This document shows, piece after piece, positions 1 to 6,712 of a stretch of 7,265 nt of DNA. The position numbers and the translations under genes are program-made. The stretch is from Betaproteobacteria bacterium UBA931 (GTDB taxonomy: Bacteria; Pseudomonadota; Gammaproteobacteria; Burkholderiales; Casimicrobiaceae), in assembly GCA_002293615.1 (NCBI GenBank), contig DBDN01000004.1, forward strand, positions 10,950 to 18,214, in the 5' to 3' direction. The notes below the pieces were generated by a model, which had not been told where the DNA came from, did not search any database, and worked only from the letters and a program-made list of their open reading frames with translations. Every line of letters starts with the position of its first letter. Positions within the stretch are counted from its first letter, which is position 1.

Positions 1-509
1 CGGCATGCCAGCGCCCGATTGACCAATGCCGTGTTGAGTTGAAACACGCGCACGTCTTCATCGCCTTGGCGCGGCAGAAAAACCGGCTCGCCGGGCTTGC
101 TCTCTTCGGGCGACCAACGCATGGTCAGATCGAAATCGACGAGCCATGTGCCCCAGATCACCGCACCGATGGTTGCGCGTTCGGGTGTCGCGCCGGCAAC
201 ACCGGAGATCAGGAAGTACGTTTTGGAAAAATCGAAATGCGGATCGAGCAGTATTGCTTGCATCGATGACGATGAGCGTACTTTGCCCATGCCCAATACC
301 GCGCCGCACACACCGTCGCCATTGCAATACACGGGATTGGTCGCGCCGCGCACATGGAATATTTGCACATCCTTTTGCCAATAGCGTTCGCGCCAGTAAT
401 GAAACTCGCCGGAAGTCTCGGCAGACGCACCACTCGGGTTGGCGTCGAACATCGTCGCGATGAACACTTTAACCTCAATCGGCACAATCGGATTTTTCGG
501 CAGGTTCAT
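1..509 (-). CDS. Purine nucleoside permease (NUP) family protein, 3' end cut by window edge
   Basis: The frame is open from an ATG at 509 leftwards to the window edge, giving the first 169 residues; the family is usually a little over 300 residues, so about half is missing. Seen: an early strand VKVFIATMFD (residues 13-22), SGEFHYWRERYW (33-44), a GMG motif at 73-75, and the block DFSKTYFLISGVAGATPERA (92-111) followed by TIGAVIWGTWLVDFDL (112-127). This block resembles the KAYWLVAGIAG-DP-ASIGSAAWA-WVVDGDL signature I recall for the NUP family. That family is named after a yeast purine nucleoside transporter, but its fold resembles nucleoside phosphorylases, so a soluble purine-nucleoside-binding or hydrolysing role is as plausible as transport. 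Many bacterial members carry a signal peptide; none is visible here, and no in-frame ATG, GTG or TTG lies in the roughly 90 nt upstream. There is no clear Shine-Dalgarno. The start lies 17 nt after the TPR gene stop, suggesting cotranscription and perhaps translational coupling. The family call is fairly sure; the function is not. Confidence 0.8.
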   Translation of the reverse strand, partial: MNLPKNPIVPIEVKVFIATMFDANPSGASAETSGEFHYWRERYWQKDVQIFHVRGATNPVYCNGDGVCGAVLGMGKVRSSSSMQAILLDPHFDFSKTYFLISGVAGATPERATIGAVIWGTWLVDFDLTMRWSPEESKPGEPVFLPRQGDEDVRVFQLNTALVNRALAC

Positions 510-526
510 GAATCGATTGTTTCGTG

Positions 527-1330
527 TCAGTCGGTTTTGTCCGCTGGCGAAGCGCTTTGCCCACCTTCCGAGTTTCTCTGTTCCGCCGCTTTGGCATGCC
601 CCGTATCGGGCTGCGTTTCTTCGTTGTTTTTTATTTCTTCTGCCGCCGCTTGAGGCGTCAATAACGTGCGCAGGTTTTCCAGCTTGGCGTTCAAATCGCG
701 TCGCGTCGCCGAGTCTTTGTCGGTATCGGCCGCTTTCTGGTAATGCCGCAACGCCATTTGCACATAAAGATCGGCAAGGTTGGCGTGCGCCACGGAATAG
801 TCCGGCGCCGCCGCAATCGCGGTTTCCAATTCGCGTTGCGCCAGTGCGAATTCGCCGGCTTTGGCATACATCGCAGCCAGGTTGTTTCGCGGCTCCGGCA
901 ATTCGGGAAAATCGGAAATCAACGCAAGCAGCGCGCTCTTGGCTTCCTCATCGCGCCCCAACTCGGTCAACGCGATGGTGCGAATAAAGCGCACCTGTGG
1001 CTCACGCGGACGGGCTTTGACCAATTCATCGGCAGTCGTCAACGCCTCTTCCCATTTCTGATCGTCCATTCGGGCGCGCAGTGTTTTTAATTTTTCTTCA
1101 TAAACAGCGCGTGCTTCTTCGTTAAACTCTTCGGGAAGCGACGGCGCCGCACTTTCCCGCGTCCGCGTTTCGTCCGACGAAGCGGCTGCCGGCGTTTCAC
1201 TGGCCACAATATCCTGCGCGATTGCCCGCTCTGAGTAAAAACCGAGCAAAACCAGTAACGCGATAAGCCCGACGCCCCGGCGGCAAAAAAGCGCCGACGC
1301 CGGAAGAGAAAAAGGAAAAGAGTTTGTCAT
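527..1330 (-). CDS. Exported tetratricopeptide repeat (TPR) protein
   Basis: A 267-residue protein with an N-terminal signal peptide: basic CRR at 16-18, a hydrophobic core GVGLIALLVLLGFYS at 19-33, and a probable signal peptidase I site after AIA at 36-38. After a short Ala/Ser/Glu-rich linker, helical TPR units occupy roughly residues 75-205. The clearest are PELPEPRNNLAAMYAKAGEF (142-161) and the following PDYSVAHANLADLYVQMALR (176-195). The last 45 residues are polar and low in complexity (NNEE, KAAEQRNSEGG), probably disordered. TPR arrays bind other proteins; the partner cannot be read from the sequence. The protein is probably periplasmic. It resembles TPR proteins I recall from betaproteobacterial chromosomes, often near cyclophilin genes. 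It is transcribed away from prfB, and the NUP gene follows 17 nt after its stop, so the two probably form an operon. The ribosome site is weak (GGAAA, six bases before the ATG). Confidence 0.85.
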   Translation of the reverse strand: MTNSFPFSLPASALFCRRGVGLIALLVLLGFYSERAIAQDIVASETPAAASSDETRTRESAAPSLPEEFNEEARAVYEEKLKTLRARMDDQKWEEALTTADELVKARPREPQVRFIRTIALTELGRDEEAKSALLALISDFPELPEPRNNLAAMYAKAGEFALAQRELETAIAAAPDYSVAHANLADLYVQMALRHYQKAADTDKDSATRRDLNAKLENLRTLLTPQAAAEEIKNNEETQPDTGHAKAAEQRNSEGGQSASPADKTD

Positions 1331-1370
1331 AAAAGTTTCCGAAAGAAACGCGGGATTCCAGAATCGACAG

Positions 1371-1376
1371 AGTATA
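1371..1376 (-). promoter_or_regulatory. Candidate -10 element for the TPR gene
   Basis: Read on the minus strand this is TATACT, five of six bases of the sigma-70 -10 consensus, about 40 nt before the TPR start codon. No good -35 hexamer sits 16-18 nt upstream (TGTCTG is the nearest). It overlaps the forward -10 of prfB by four bases. Sequence match only. Confidence 0.3.
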
Positions 1377-1378
1377 AT
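1373..1378 (+). promoter_or_regulatory. Candidate -10 element for prfB-lysS
   Basis: A perfect TATAAT stands 40 nt before the prfB start codon in the 88-nt gap to the divergent TPR gene. The region 16-18 nt upstream is GC-rich with no recognisable TTGACA-like hexamer, so a weak -35 or an activator would be needed. Near it are two inverted repeats: GATTC-CA-GAATC at 1354-1365, and GGGATT (1352-1357) paired with AATCCC (1376-1381). Either could bind a regulator. Confidence 0.4.
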
Positions 1379-1418
1379 CCCAAACTCTCAAACAGACACT
1401 TAAGAAAATTCAGGCATT

Positions 1419-2523
1419 ATGGAAGCGGAACAATTAAACCATCTCGCCCACACTCTTGACGATATTGCCGAACGTACCGCCGCATTACGGAGGTATCTTT
1501 GACTTCGACGGCAAAGCAACGCGGTTAAAAGCCATCGATCAGGAAATACAGGATCCCTCGGTTTGGAATGACCCGAAAAAAGCCCAGGAGCTCGGTCGCG
1601 AAAAAAAACTGTTGGAAGGCGTGGTTACCTCTTTATCGGAATTAACCGCCGAGATTCGGGACAACAACGAACTTTTTGCCTTGGCGCGCGATGAAGAAGA
1701 CGAAGAAGCGCTGCAACTGATTCTTGCCGACGCCGACAAGCTTGAGCGGGCGGTTTTTGAGATGGAGTTTCGCCGGATGTTTTCGCATCCGCTCGATCCG
1801 AACAACTGTTTCATCGACATTCAGGCGGGCAGCGGCGGTACCGAAGCGCAGGACTGGGCGGCAATGCTTTTCCGCATGTATCTGCGTTATTGCGAGCGAC
1901 GCGGTTTCAAGACCGAAATTCTCGAAGAATCGCCGGGTGATGTTGCCGGAATCAAAAGCGCGTCGTTCAAAGTCAGCGGCGACTATGCTTATGGCTATTT
2001 GCGTACCGAAAGCGGCGTGCACCGTCTCGTGCGCAAAAGCCCGTTCGATTCCAATGCCCGCCGCCACACTTCCTTTTCCAGCGTTTTCGTTTATCCGGAA
2101 GTGGACGATTCCATCGAAATCGAAATCAACCCCGCCGACCTGCGCATTGACACTTTCCGCGCTTCCGGTGCCGGCGGCCAGCATATCAATAAAACCGATT
2201 CCGCGGTACGCATCACGCACGAACCGACCGGCATTGTCGTTGTCTGCCAGAATGATCGTTCACAGCACCGCAATCGCGCCGAGGCCATGGCTGTATTGAA
2301 AGCGCGTCTTTATGAAGCGGAATTACGCAAGCGCCAGGCCGAGCAACAGAAGCTGGAGGATTCCAAAACCGATATTGGTTGGGGGCACCAGATTCGCTCT
2401 TATGTGCTTGATCAATCGCGGATCAAGGATTTACGCACCAGCCACGAAACCGGCAATACGCAGGCCGTGCTTGACGGCGATCTCGATGACTTCATCGCCG
2501 AAAGCTTAAAGCAAGGCGTTTAA
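1419..2523 (+). CDS. prfB: Peptide chain release factor 2 (RF2), made by +1 programmed frameshift
   Basis: RF2 recognises UGA and UAA stop codons in the ribosomal A site and triggers peptide release. The product is read from two frames: 1419-1499, then, skipping T1500, 1501-2523, giving 367 residues (E. coli RF2 has 365). The first frame encodes MEAEQLNHLAHTLDDIAERT and then AALRRYL before an in-frame TGA at 1500-1502; the second continues as DFDGKATRLKAIDQE, matching the LRGYL/DYDAKKERL join of E. coli RF2. Seen: the stop-recognition tripeptide SPF at 207-209 and the catalytic GGQ at 252-254 within ASGAGGQHINKTDSAVRITH (248-267). Ala248 sits where E. coli K-12 has the unusual Thr246, so this is the common, more active form. 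An in-frame TAA at 1401-1403 limits the start to ATG 1419; its ribosome site is weak (CAGG at 1411-1414). A frame beginning at 1456 would miss the true N-terminus. lysS follows after 35 nt. Confidence 0.97.
1488..1503 (+). promoter_or_regulatory. RF2 autoregulatory +1 frameshift site
   Basis: The run CGG AGG TAT CTT TGA C holds every element of the classical prfB recoding signal: an internal Shine-Dalgarno (GGAGG, 1489-1493) three bases before the slippery CTT codon (1497-1499), then the in-frame stop TGA (1500-1502) followed by C, a poor termination context. In the known mechanism, low RF2 makes the ribosome pause at UGA, the Leu-tRNA slips from CUU to UUU, and full-length RF2 is made; high RF2 terminates at codon 28. 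E. coli uses AGGGGG; here the internal site is a closer match to the anti-Shine-Dalgarno core. Confidence 0.97.
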
Positions 2524-2558
2524 TGTTGATCTGCGTGAAAACCATTTGATTGAATGCC

Positions 2559-4076
2559 ATGAACACGGAAAAACCATCGATCGCCAAAGCAACTGCCGAA
2601 CTGGACGAAAACCGGATTATCGCCGAACGCCGCCGCAAGCTCGCTTCTTGGCGTAAAGACGGCATCGCTTTTCCCAACAACTTCAAACGCAACGCGCTCG
2701 CCGCCGACCTGCACGCGCAATTTGACGCGCTGGATAAAGAAGCGCTTGCGAAACGCGACGATACTTTCACCGTCGCCGGGCGCATGATGTTAAAGCGTGT
2801 GATGGGCAAGGCAAGCTTCGCCACTTTGCAAGACATGTCCGGCCGCATCCAGCTTTTCATCAACGACGACGGTCTCGGTAAAGAAGCGCATGACGCTTTC
2901 AAACACTGGGATATCGGCGATATTGTCGGCGCTACCGGCATGTTGTTCAAAACCAAAACGGGCGAGTTATCGCTTAAAGTGACATCGTTGCGCCTGCTCG
3001 CCAAGTCGCTGCGTCCGCTGCCGGAAAAGTTTCACGGCTTGACCGACCAAGAGCAAAAATACCGGCAGCGCCATGTTGATTTGATGATGAATTCGGATTC
3101 ACGCGATGTCTTTGTCAAACGCTCAAAGATTTTGCAAGCCGTCCGTGATTTTTTTGTGGAGCGCGGCTATCTTGAGGTGGAAACACCAATGATGCACCCG
3201 ATTCCCGGCGGCGCCACGGCGCGCCCGTTCGTGACGCATCACAACGCGCTCGATACCCGGCTCTACCTGCGTATCGCGCCCGAACTTTATTTGAAACGAC
3301 TTGTCGTCGGCGGCTTCGAACGCGTGTTTGAGATTAACCGCAGCTTCCGTAATGAAGGCATTTCCACGCGCCACAACCCCGAATTCACGATGCTGGAATT
3401 TTATGAGGCGTATCGCGATTTTCATTATTTGATGGATTTAACCGAAACTTTTTTCCGCGATATTGCGCAAAAAGTTCTGGGCACGACGACGATCACCTAT
3501 CAAGGTGACAGCATCGATCTTGCCCAGCCGTTCGCCCGCATGACCATGGCAGAAGCGATCCATCATTATCATCCGCAGCATACGCCGGAGGCGCTCGCCG
3601 ACATTGCCTACCTGCGCAAAGCGTTGATAGCGCTCGGGGAAGAAACGTTGCCGACCGATGGGTTGGGTGTTTTGCAATTAAAGCTCTTTGAAGCGACCAC
3701 CGAAGAAAATTTGGTTCAGCCGACATTCATCCACGCACATCCGACCGACGTTTCGCCGTTGGCGCGCGCCAATGATGCACGCCCGGAAATCACTGACCGC
3801 TTTGAGCTGTTCATTACCCGACGCGAGTTGGCCAACGGCTTTTCCGAATTGAACGACCCCGAAGATCAGGCGCGCCGCTTTCGGGCGCAAGTCGAAGCGC
3901 GCGACGCCGGCGATGAAGAGGCCATGTATTTTGACGAAGATTATATTCATGCGCTTGAATACGGCTTGCCGCCTACCGCGGGCGAAGGCATCGGCATCGA
4001 CCGTCTTGTAATGTTGTTCACCGACAGCCCGTCGATTCGCGATGTTCTGCTGTTCCCGCAATTGAAAAGAGAATAA
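2559..4076 (+). CDS. lysS: Lysyl-tRNA synthetase, class II
   Basis: Charges tRNA-Lys with lysine using ATP, in the cytoplasm. With the ATG at 2559 the product is 505 residues, the same length as E. coli LysS. Seen: an N-terminal helix rich in Arg and Lys, an OB-fold anticodon-binding domain around residues 70-150 (VAGRMMLKRVMGKASFATLQ), and the class II catalytic domain with motif 1 (GYLEVETPMMHPIPGGA, from 203), motif 2 (FRNEGISTRHNPEFTMLEFY, 263-282) and motif 3 (GEGIGIDRLVML, from 475). All active-site motifs are intact. An in-frame TTG at 2550 would add three residues (MNA), but neither start has a clear Shine-Dalgarno; I prefer the ATG on length and codon. It begins 35 nt after the prfB stop, the gene order also known in E. 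coli, so the two are probably cotranscribed. Confidence 0.96.
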   Translation: MNTEKPSIAKATAELDENRIIAERRRKLASWRKDGIAFPNNFKRNALAADLHAQFDALDKEALAKRDDTFTVAGRMMLKRVMGKASFATLQDMSGRIQLFINDDGLGKEAHDAFKHWDIGDIVGATGMLFKTKTGELSLKVTSLRLLAKSLRPLPEKFHGLTDQEQKYRQRHVDLMMNSDSRDVFVKRSKILQAVRDFFVERGYLEVETPMMHPIPGGATARPFVTHHNALDTRLYLRIAPELYLKRLVVGGFERVFEINRSFRNEGISTRHNPEFTMLEFYEAYRDFHYLMDLTETFFRDIAQKVLGTTTITYQGDSIDLAQPFARMTMAEAIHHYHPQHTPEALADIAYLRKALIALGEETLPTDGLGVLQLKLFEATTEENLVQPTFIHAHPTDVSPLARANDARPEITDRFELFITRRELANGFSELNDPEDQARRFRAQVEARDAGDEEAMYFDEDYIHALEYGLPPTAGEGIGIDRLVMLFTDSPSIRDVLLFPQLKRE

Positions 4077-4410
4077 AACGGCGAATCAAGCACGAAGAAA
4101 AATAAAATGGCCGGATAAAACAGATAACGCCATGCTGCTTGGTTTATGCTTAAATTCTACCCCCTCTACCAAGATCGGGCTTAGCAGAAACAAGCGGTAT
4201 TGCTGTTGTCCGGCATCGATACAGATAAATGCGATATTGAAAAAATTATTATCGTTATCAAACGTAAGAACTTAAAAGAAAAAAAAAGCGAGTTAAAGAA
4301 AATTCACGCCTGGTTGCCCGCAGTAAACGTTTTTTAAAGACAAAGGCCAGCGTTTATTCACTCCTCTTAAAAAATGAAAAGCGGGTTTTCTAAGCAAAAC
4401 ACCTACTTTT

Positions 4411-4416
4411 TATAAT
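4411..4416 (+). promoter_or_regulatory. Candidate -10 element upstream of fadD (distal)
   Basis: Perfect TATAAT in an AT-rich setting. The hexamer 17 nt upstream, TTCTAA (4388-4393), matches the -35 consensus at only three positions. Use of this site would give a leader of roughly 165 nt before fadD. Confidence 0.3.
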
Positions 4417-4423
4417 GATTTCA

Positions 4424-4452
4424 TTGGGTGAAAAACCGGTTCCATGTACAAT
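4424..4452 (+). promoter_or_regulatory. Candidate sigma-70 promoter of the fadD-thioesterase-fadL operon
   Basis: TTGGGT (4424-4429) and TACAAT (4447-4452) are separated by the optimal 17 nt. The -10 matches at five of six positions and the -35 at three. Transcription would begin near 4459, giving a leader of about 130 nt that contains the hairpin at 4523-4569. Sequence match only. Confidence 0.35.
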
Positions 4453-4522
4453 GCGCTTCGAAACGAAATGCAACGGCTCACAGGTTGACTGTAGCTATTA
4501 CATGACACCACCGTCGCTCAGA

Positions 4523-4569
4523 CAGTTGTCTGTTTTGGAAACTCGTTTTTTATTCGAAACAGGCAACTG
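4523..4569 (+). promoter_or_regulatory. Long hairpin in the fadD leader, next to the ribosome binding site
   Basis: The arm CAGTTGTCTGTTTTG (4523-4537) pairs with CGAAACAGGCAACTG (4555-4569). As RNA all 15 positions pair, two of them as G-U wobbles, around a 17-nt loop (4538-4554). The stem ends seven nt before the AGGAG ribosome site. There is no U-run directly after it, so it is not a standard terminator. The left arm also belongs to a competing palindrome, CAGACA-GT-TGTCTG (4519-4532), so two exclusive folds are possible. It may act in the RNA (translation control or stability) or in the DNA as an operator; the sequence cannot decide. Confidence 0.55.
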
Positions 4570-4576
4570 GTGAAAC

Positions 4577-4581
4577 AGGAG
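4577..4581 (+). promoter_or_regulatory. Ribosome binding site of fadD
   Basis: AGGAG six nt before the ATG at 4588, one of the two clear Shine-Dalgarno sites in the window (the other precedes fadL), and it fixes the fadD start. It lies just 3' of the leader hairpin. Confidence 0.8.
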
Positions 4582-4587
4582 TAATGC

Positions 4588-6276
4588 ATGAATTCGAAGC
4601 CCTGGCTCAACCAATATCCTGCGGACGTTCCGGCGGAGATTTCTTTCGATCCGGCAATGACTATCCATGGCATGTTGGCGCATACCGTCGCGCGCCACCC
4701 TGACCGGCCCGCGTTCAGTTGTATGGGACATACCTTGACTTTCCGGCGTCTTGATGAGTTATCCAAAGCGTTCGCCGGATGGCTGCAATCGATGGGCATC
4801 AAAAAAGGGGCGCGTGTCGCGCTGATGATGCCCAACGTCTTGCAATACCCGATCTGTCTTTTTGGGCTATTGCGCGCCGGATGTATCGCCGTCAACATTA
4901 ACCCGCTTTATAAAGCACGCGAGTTGCAATACCAATTAAACGATTCTTCGGCAGAAGTGATCGTCGTCGCGGAAAACTTTGCGCGTACGCTGGAAACCAT
5001 ACTCGATAAAACACAAGTGCGCCATGTCGTCGTCACCTCCGTCGGCGAAGAAATGGGGTTCAAGGGAATTTTCATCGATTTTGCCTTGCGCCACCTGATG
5101 AAAAAAATTCAATCGTATTCATTGCCGAATGCGGTACTTCTTTCCCATACGTTGAAACTCGGCAGGAAAAAATTTACGCCAACGGATGTCGTCGGCAATG
5201 ACATTGCTTTCTTACAATACACCGGCGGCACTACCGGCATTTCCAAAGGCGCGATTCTGACGCATTCGAACATGGTCGCCAACCAGATCCAGGTGCTGAC
5301 TTGGGCAAAACCTTATATCAATTTGGAAGAGCGGCAAATCATGATCACCCCGCTGCCGCTTTACCACGTTTTTTCACTGCTGGCCAATTGCCTGCTGATG
5401 ACTTCTATCGGCGCGGAAAGCGTATTGATTACCGATCCGCGCAATATCCCGAAAATGGTCACCGAAATCGGTCGCTATCGTTTTTCAATCATCACCGGGG
5501 TCAACACGCTTTATAACGCACTTCTTAATAACAAGGATTTCCAGAAGCTCGATTTCTCCAACCTGAAAATCGCGCTCGGCGGCGGTATGAGTATTCAAAA
5601 AAGCGTCGCTGATCGCTGGCAAGAGGTTACCGGCAAACCGCTTTCCGAGGCGTATGGTTTGACCGAAACATCGCCGGCGATTGTGATCAACCCGCTTAAC
5701 CTGGACGCGTATAACGGCAGTATCGGCGTACCGATCCCATCGACCGATGTTGTATTGCGCGACGATCACGGAAATAATGCCGGTATCGGCGAAATCGGCG
5801 AAATCGGCGTCAAAGGCCCGCAGGTAACAAAGGGGTATTGGCAGCGCGATGACGAAACACACCGCGCCTTTTCGCGTGACGGCTATTTCATGACCGGCGA
5901 TCTGGCGGTCATGGACAAAAAAGGTTTTCTCAAGCTGGTTGACCGCAAGAAAGACATGGTTCTTGTTTCCGGCTATAACGTTTATCCGAATGAAATCGAA
6001 GCCGTTGCCGCAATGTGCCCCGGCGTTCTTGAGTGTGCCGCCGTCGGCATTCCCGATGCGCGTTCCGGCGAGAAGGTAAAATTGTTCGTCGTAAAAAACA
6101 GCTCCGACCTCACCGAAGAAACGCTGATGAAATTCTGCCGCACCAACCTTGCCGGATACAAGCGTCCGCGCGAGATCGAGTTTCGTGAATCACTTCCCAA
6201 AAGCAACGTCGGCAAAATTCTGCGCCGTGAATTACGCGTACCTTCGCGCGTATCGTCTGAAACCGAATTGGTATGA
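4588..6276 (+). CDS. fadD: Long-chain-fatty-acid--CoA ligase
   Basis: Activates free fatty acids to acyl-CoA through an acyl-adenylate, the entry step to beta-oxidation and to phospholipid re-use; FadD enzymes work at the inner face of the cytoplasmic membrane. The 562 residues match E. coli FadD length (561). Seen in order: the N-terminal MNSKPWLNQYPADVPAEISF typical of proteobacterial FadD, the ATP-binding loop YTGGTTGISKGA (211-222), the adenylate motif YGLTETSP (356-363), GYFMTGD (432-438) with the ribose-binding Asp438, the hinge region DRKKDMVLVSGYNVYPNEIE (452-471), and the C-terminal GKILRREL with the probable catalytic Lys543. All key motifs are intact, so it should be active. It starts after a good AGGAG site and its stop overlaps the thioesterase start by 4 nt (ATGA). 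Other acyl-CoA synthetases share the fold, but the length and N-terminus favour FadD. Confidence 0.94.
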   Translation: MNSKPWLNQYPADVPAEISFDPAMTIHGMLAHTVARHPDRPAFSCMGHTLTFRRLDELSKAFAGWLQSMGIKKGARVALMMPNVLQYPICLFGLLRAGCIAVNINPLYKARELQYQLNDSSAEVIVVAENFARTLETILDKTQVRHVVVTSVGEEMGFKGIFIDFALRHLMKKIQSYSLPNAVLLSHTLKLGRKKFTPTDVVGNDIAFLQYTGGTTGISKGAILTHSNMVANQIQVLTWAKPYINLEERQIMITPLPLYHVFSLLANCLLMTSIGAESVLITDPRNIPKMVTEIGRYRFSIITGVNTLYNALLNNKDFQKLDFSNLKIALGGGMSIQKSVADRWQEVTGKPLSEAYGLTETSPAIVINPLNLDAYNGSIGVPIPSTDVVLRDDHGNNAGIGEIGEIGVKGPQVTKGYWQRDDETHRAFSRDGYFMTGDLAVMDKKGFLKLVDRKKDMVLVSGYNVYPNEIEAVAAMCPGVLECAAVGIPDARSGEKVKLFVVKNSSDLTEETLMKFCRTNLAGYKRPREIEFRESLPKSNVGKILRRELRVPSRVSSETELV

Positions 6277-6668
6277 GTAAAGCGCCCCTTCCTGACAAAA
6301 GGCCTGCATTGCGCGTGGTTCCGATGCCATCGGAAATCAATGATCGCGGCACTATTTTTGGCGGCTGGCTGATGGCGCAAATGGATTTGGCTTGTTTTAC
6401 CGAAGCAGTAAAAAGAACGCGCGGACAAGTCACGACAGTCGCCGTCAACGCCATTACCTTCGAATCCCCGGTTTTTGTCGGCGACATTGTCAATATTTAC
6501 GTTGACATTATCCGCGTCGGCAAAACATCGCTAACGCTTGGTTTGGAGATCTTCTCCGAACGTCTCAACGAAAACATGGAGTCTTATCGGGTTGCCCACG
6601 GCGAAATGGTTTTTGTCGCCATCGATGAAAACCATAAGCCGCGCCAAATTCCGCAAGACTCTTTCTAG
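6273..6668 (+). CDS. Acyl-CoA thioesterase, YciA-type hotdog fold
   Basis: A 131-residue single hotdog-domain protein, the usual size for YciA (about 132). Such enzymes hydrolyse acyl-CoA to free acid and CoA in the cytoplasm, usually as trimers of dimers with broad chain-length range. Seen: the signature MPSEINDRGTIFGGWLMAQMD (18-38), equivalent to MPADTNANGDIFGGWLMSQMD of E. coli YciA, with Asp38 at the position of the catalytic acid; then TVAVNAITFESPVFVGDIVNIY, matching the conserved MTF--PV-VGD block; and a C-terminal KPRQIP matching KPRALP of YciA. The ATG lies inside the last codons of fadD (ATGA overlap), so translation is probably coupled; there is no separate ribosome site. Being cotranslated with a ligase that makes its substrate is notable. 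Related short acyl-CoA thioesterases of the same fold remain possible, so I leave the symbol blank. Confidence 0.9.
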   Translation: MSKAPLPDKRPALRVVPMPSEINDRGTIFGGWLMAQMDLACFTEAVKRTRGQVTTVAVNAITFESPVFVGDIVNIYVDIIRVGKTSLTLGLEIFSERLNENMESYRVAHGEMVFVAIDENHKPRQIPQDSF

Positions 6669-6702
6669 ACAATACGCTTCAACCATTACTTTCCCAAACC
6701 TC

Positions 6703-6706
6703 AGGA
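6703..6706 (+). promoter_or_regulatory. Ribosome binding site of the FadL-like gene
   Basis: AGGA six nt before the ATG at 6713. The 44 nt between the thioesterase stop and this start show no terminator or promoter, so the gene is probably in the fadD operon. Confidence 0.6.
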
Positions 6707-6712
6707 TTTTGA

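Larger units (their letters stand above)
4077..4587. other. 511-nt AT-rich intergenic stretch, no convincing gene
   Basis: Visibly richer in A and T than the flanking genes, with A-runs at 4239-4245 and 4278-4287. I found no strong intrinsic terminator after lysS: no GC-rich stem followed by a T-run. Weak inverted repeats are present: CTTGGT (4138-4143) with ACCAAG (4168-4173), and a bulged AT-rich hairpin at 4224-4259. A stop-free run of 45 codons from a TTG at 4200 to the TAA at 4335 has no ribosome site and no recognised similarity. The right 180 nt hold promoter-like hexamers and the fadD leader hairpin, listed separately. The stretch could also hide a decayed gene or a small RNA, but nothing in it demonstrates that. 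Confidence 0.6.

Noticed and set aside
439..987. 182-codon open frame on the plus strand over the NUP and TPR genes
   Set aside because: Arg-, Pro- and Ser-rich translation typical of an antisense shadow; the minus-strand genes have a signal peptide, TPR units and NUP-family motifs.
1642..2220. 192-codon open frame on the minus strand inside prfB
   Set aside because: It lies wholly opposite a well-supported RF2 gene with intact SPF and GGQ motifs; its translation shows no recognisable domain and it has no ribosome site of note.
2550..2558. TTG at 2550 as the lysS start
   Set aside because: It adds only MNA, has no better ribosome site than ATG 2559, and the ATG gives the usual LysS length.
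3678..4061. 127-codon open frame on the minus strand inside lysS
   Set aside because: It is antisense to the conserved motif 3 end of LysS and its translation resembles nothing I recognise.
4200..4337. 45-codon Lys-rich frame starting at TTG in the lysS-fadD gap
   Set aside because: No ribosome site, a rare start codon, composition explained by the local A-runs, and no recognised similarity.
4485..4490. TTGACT, a good -35 hexamer before fadD
   Set aside because: No -10-like hexamer lies 16-18 nt downstream; that region reads GC-rich CACCACCG.
5785..5808. Nine-base tandem repeat ATCGGCGAA in fadD
   Set aside because: It encodes IGEIGEIGV, a Gly-Glu-Ile-rich turn found in this position in many ligases; the frame is kept, so it is ordinary coding sequence.
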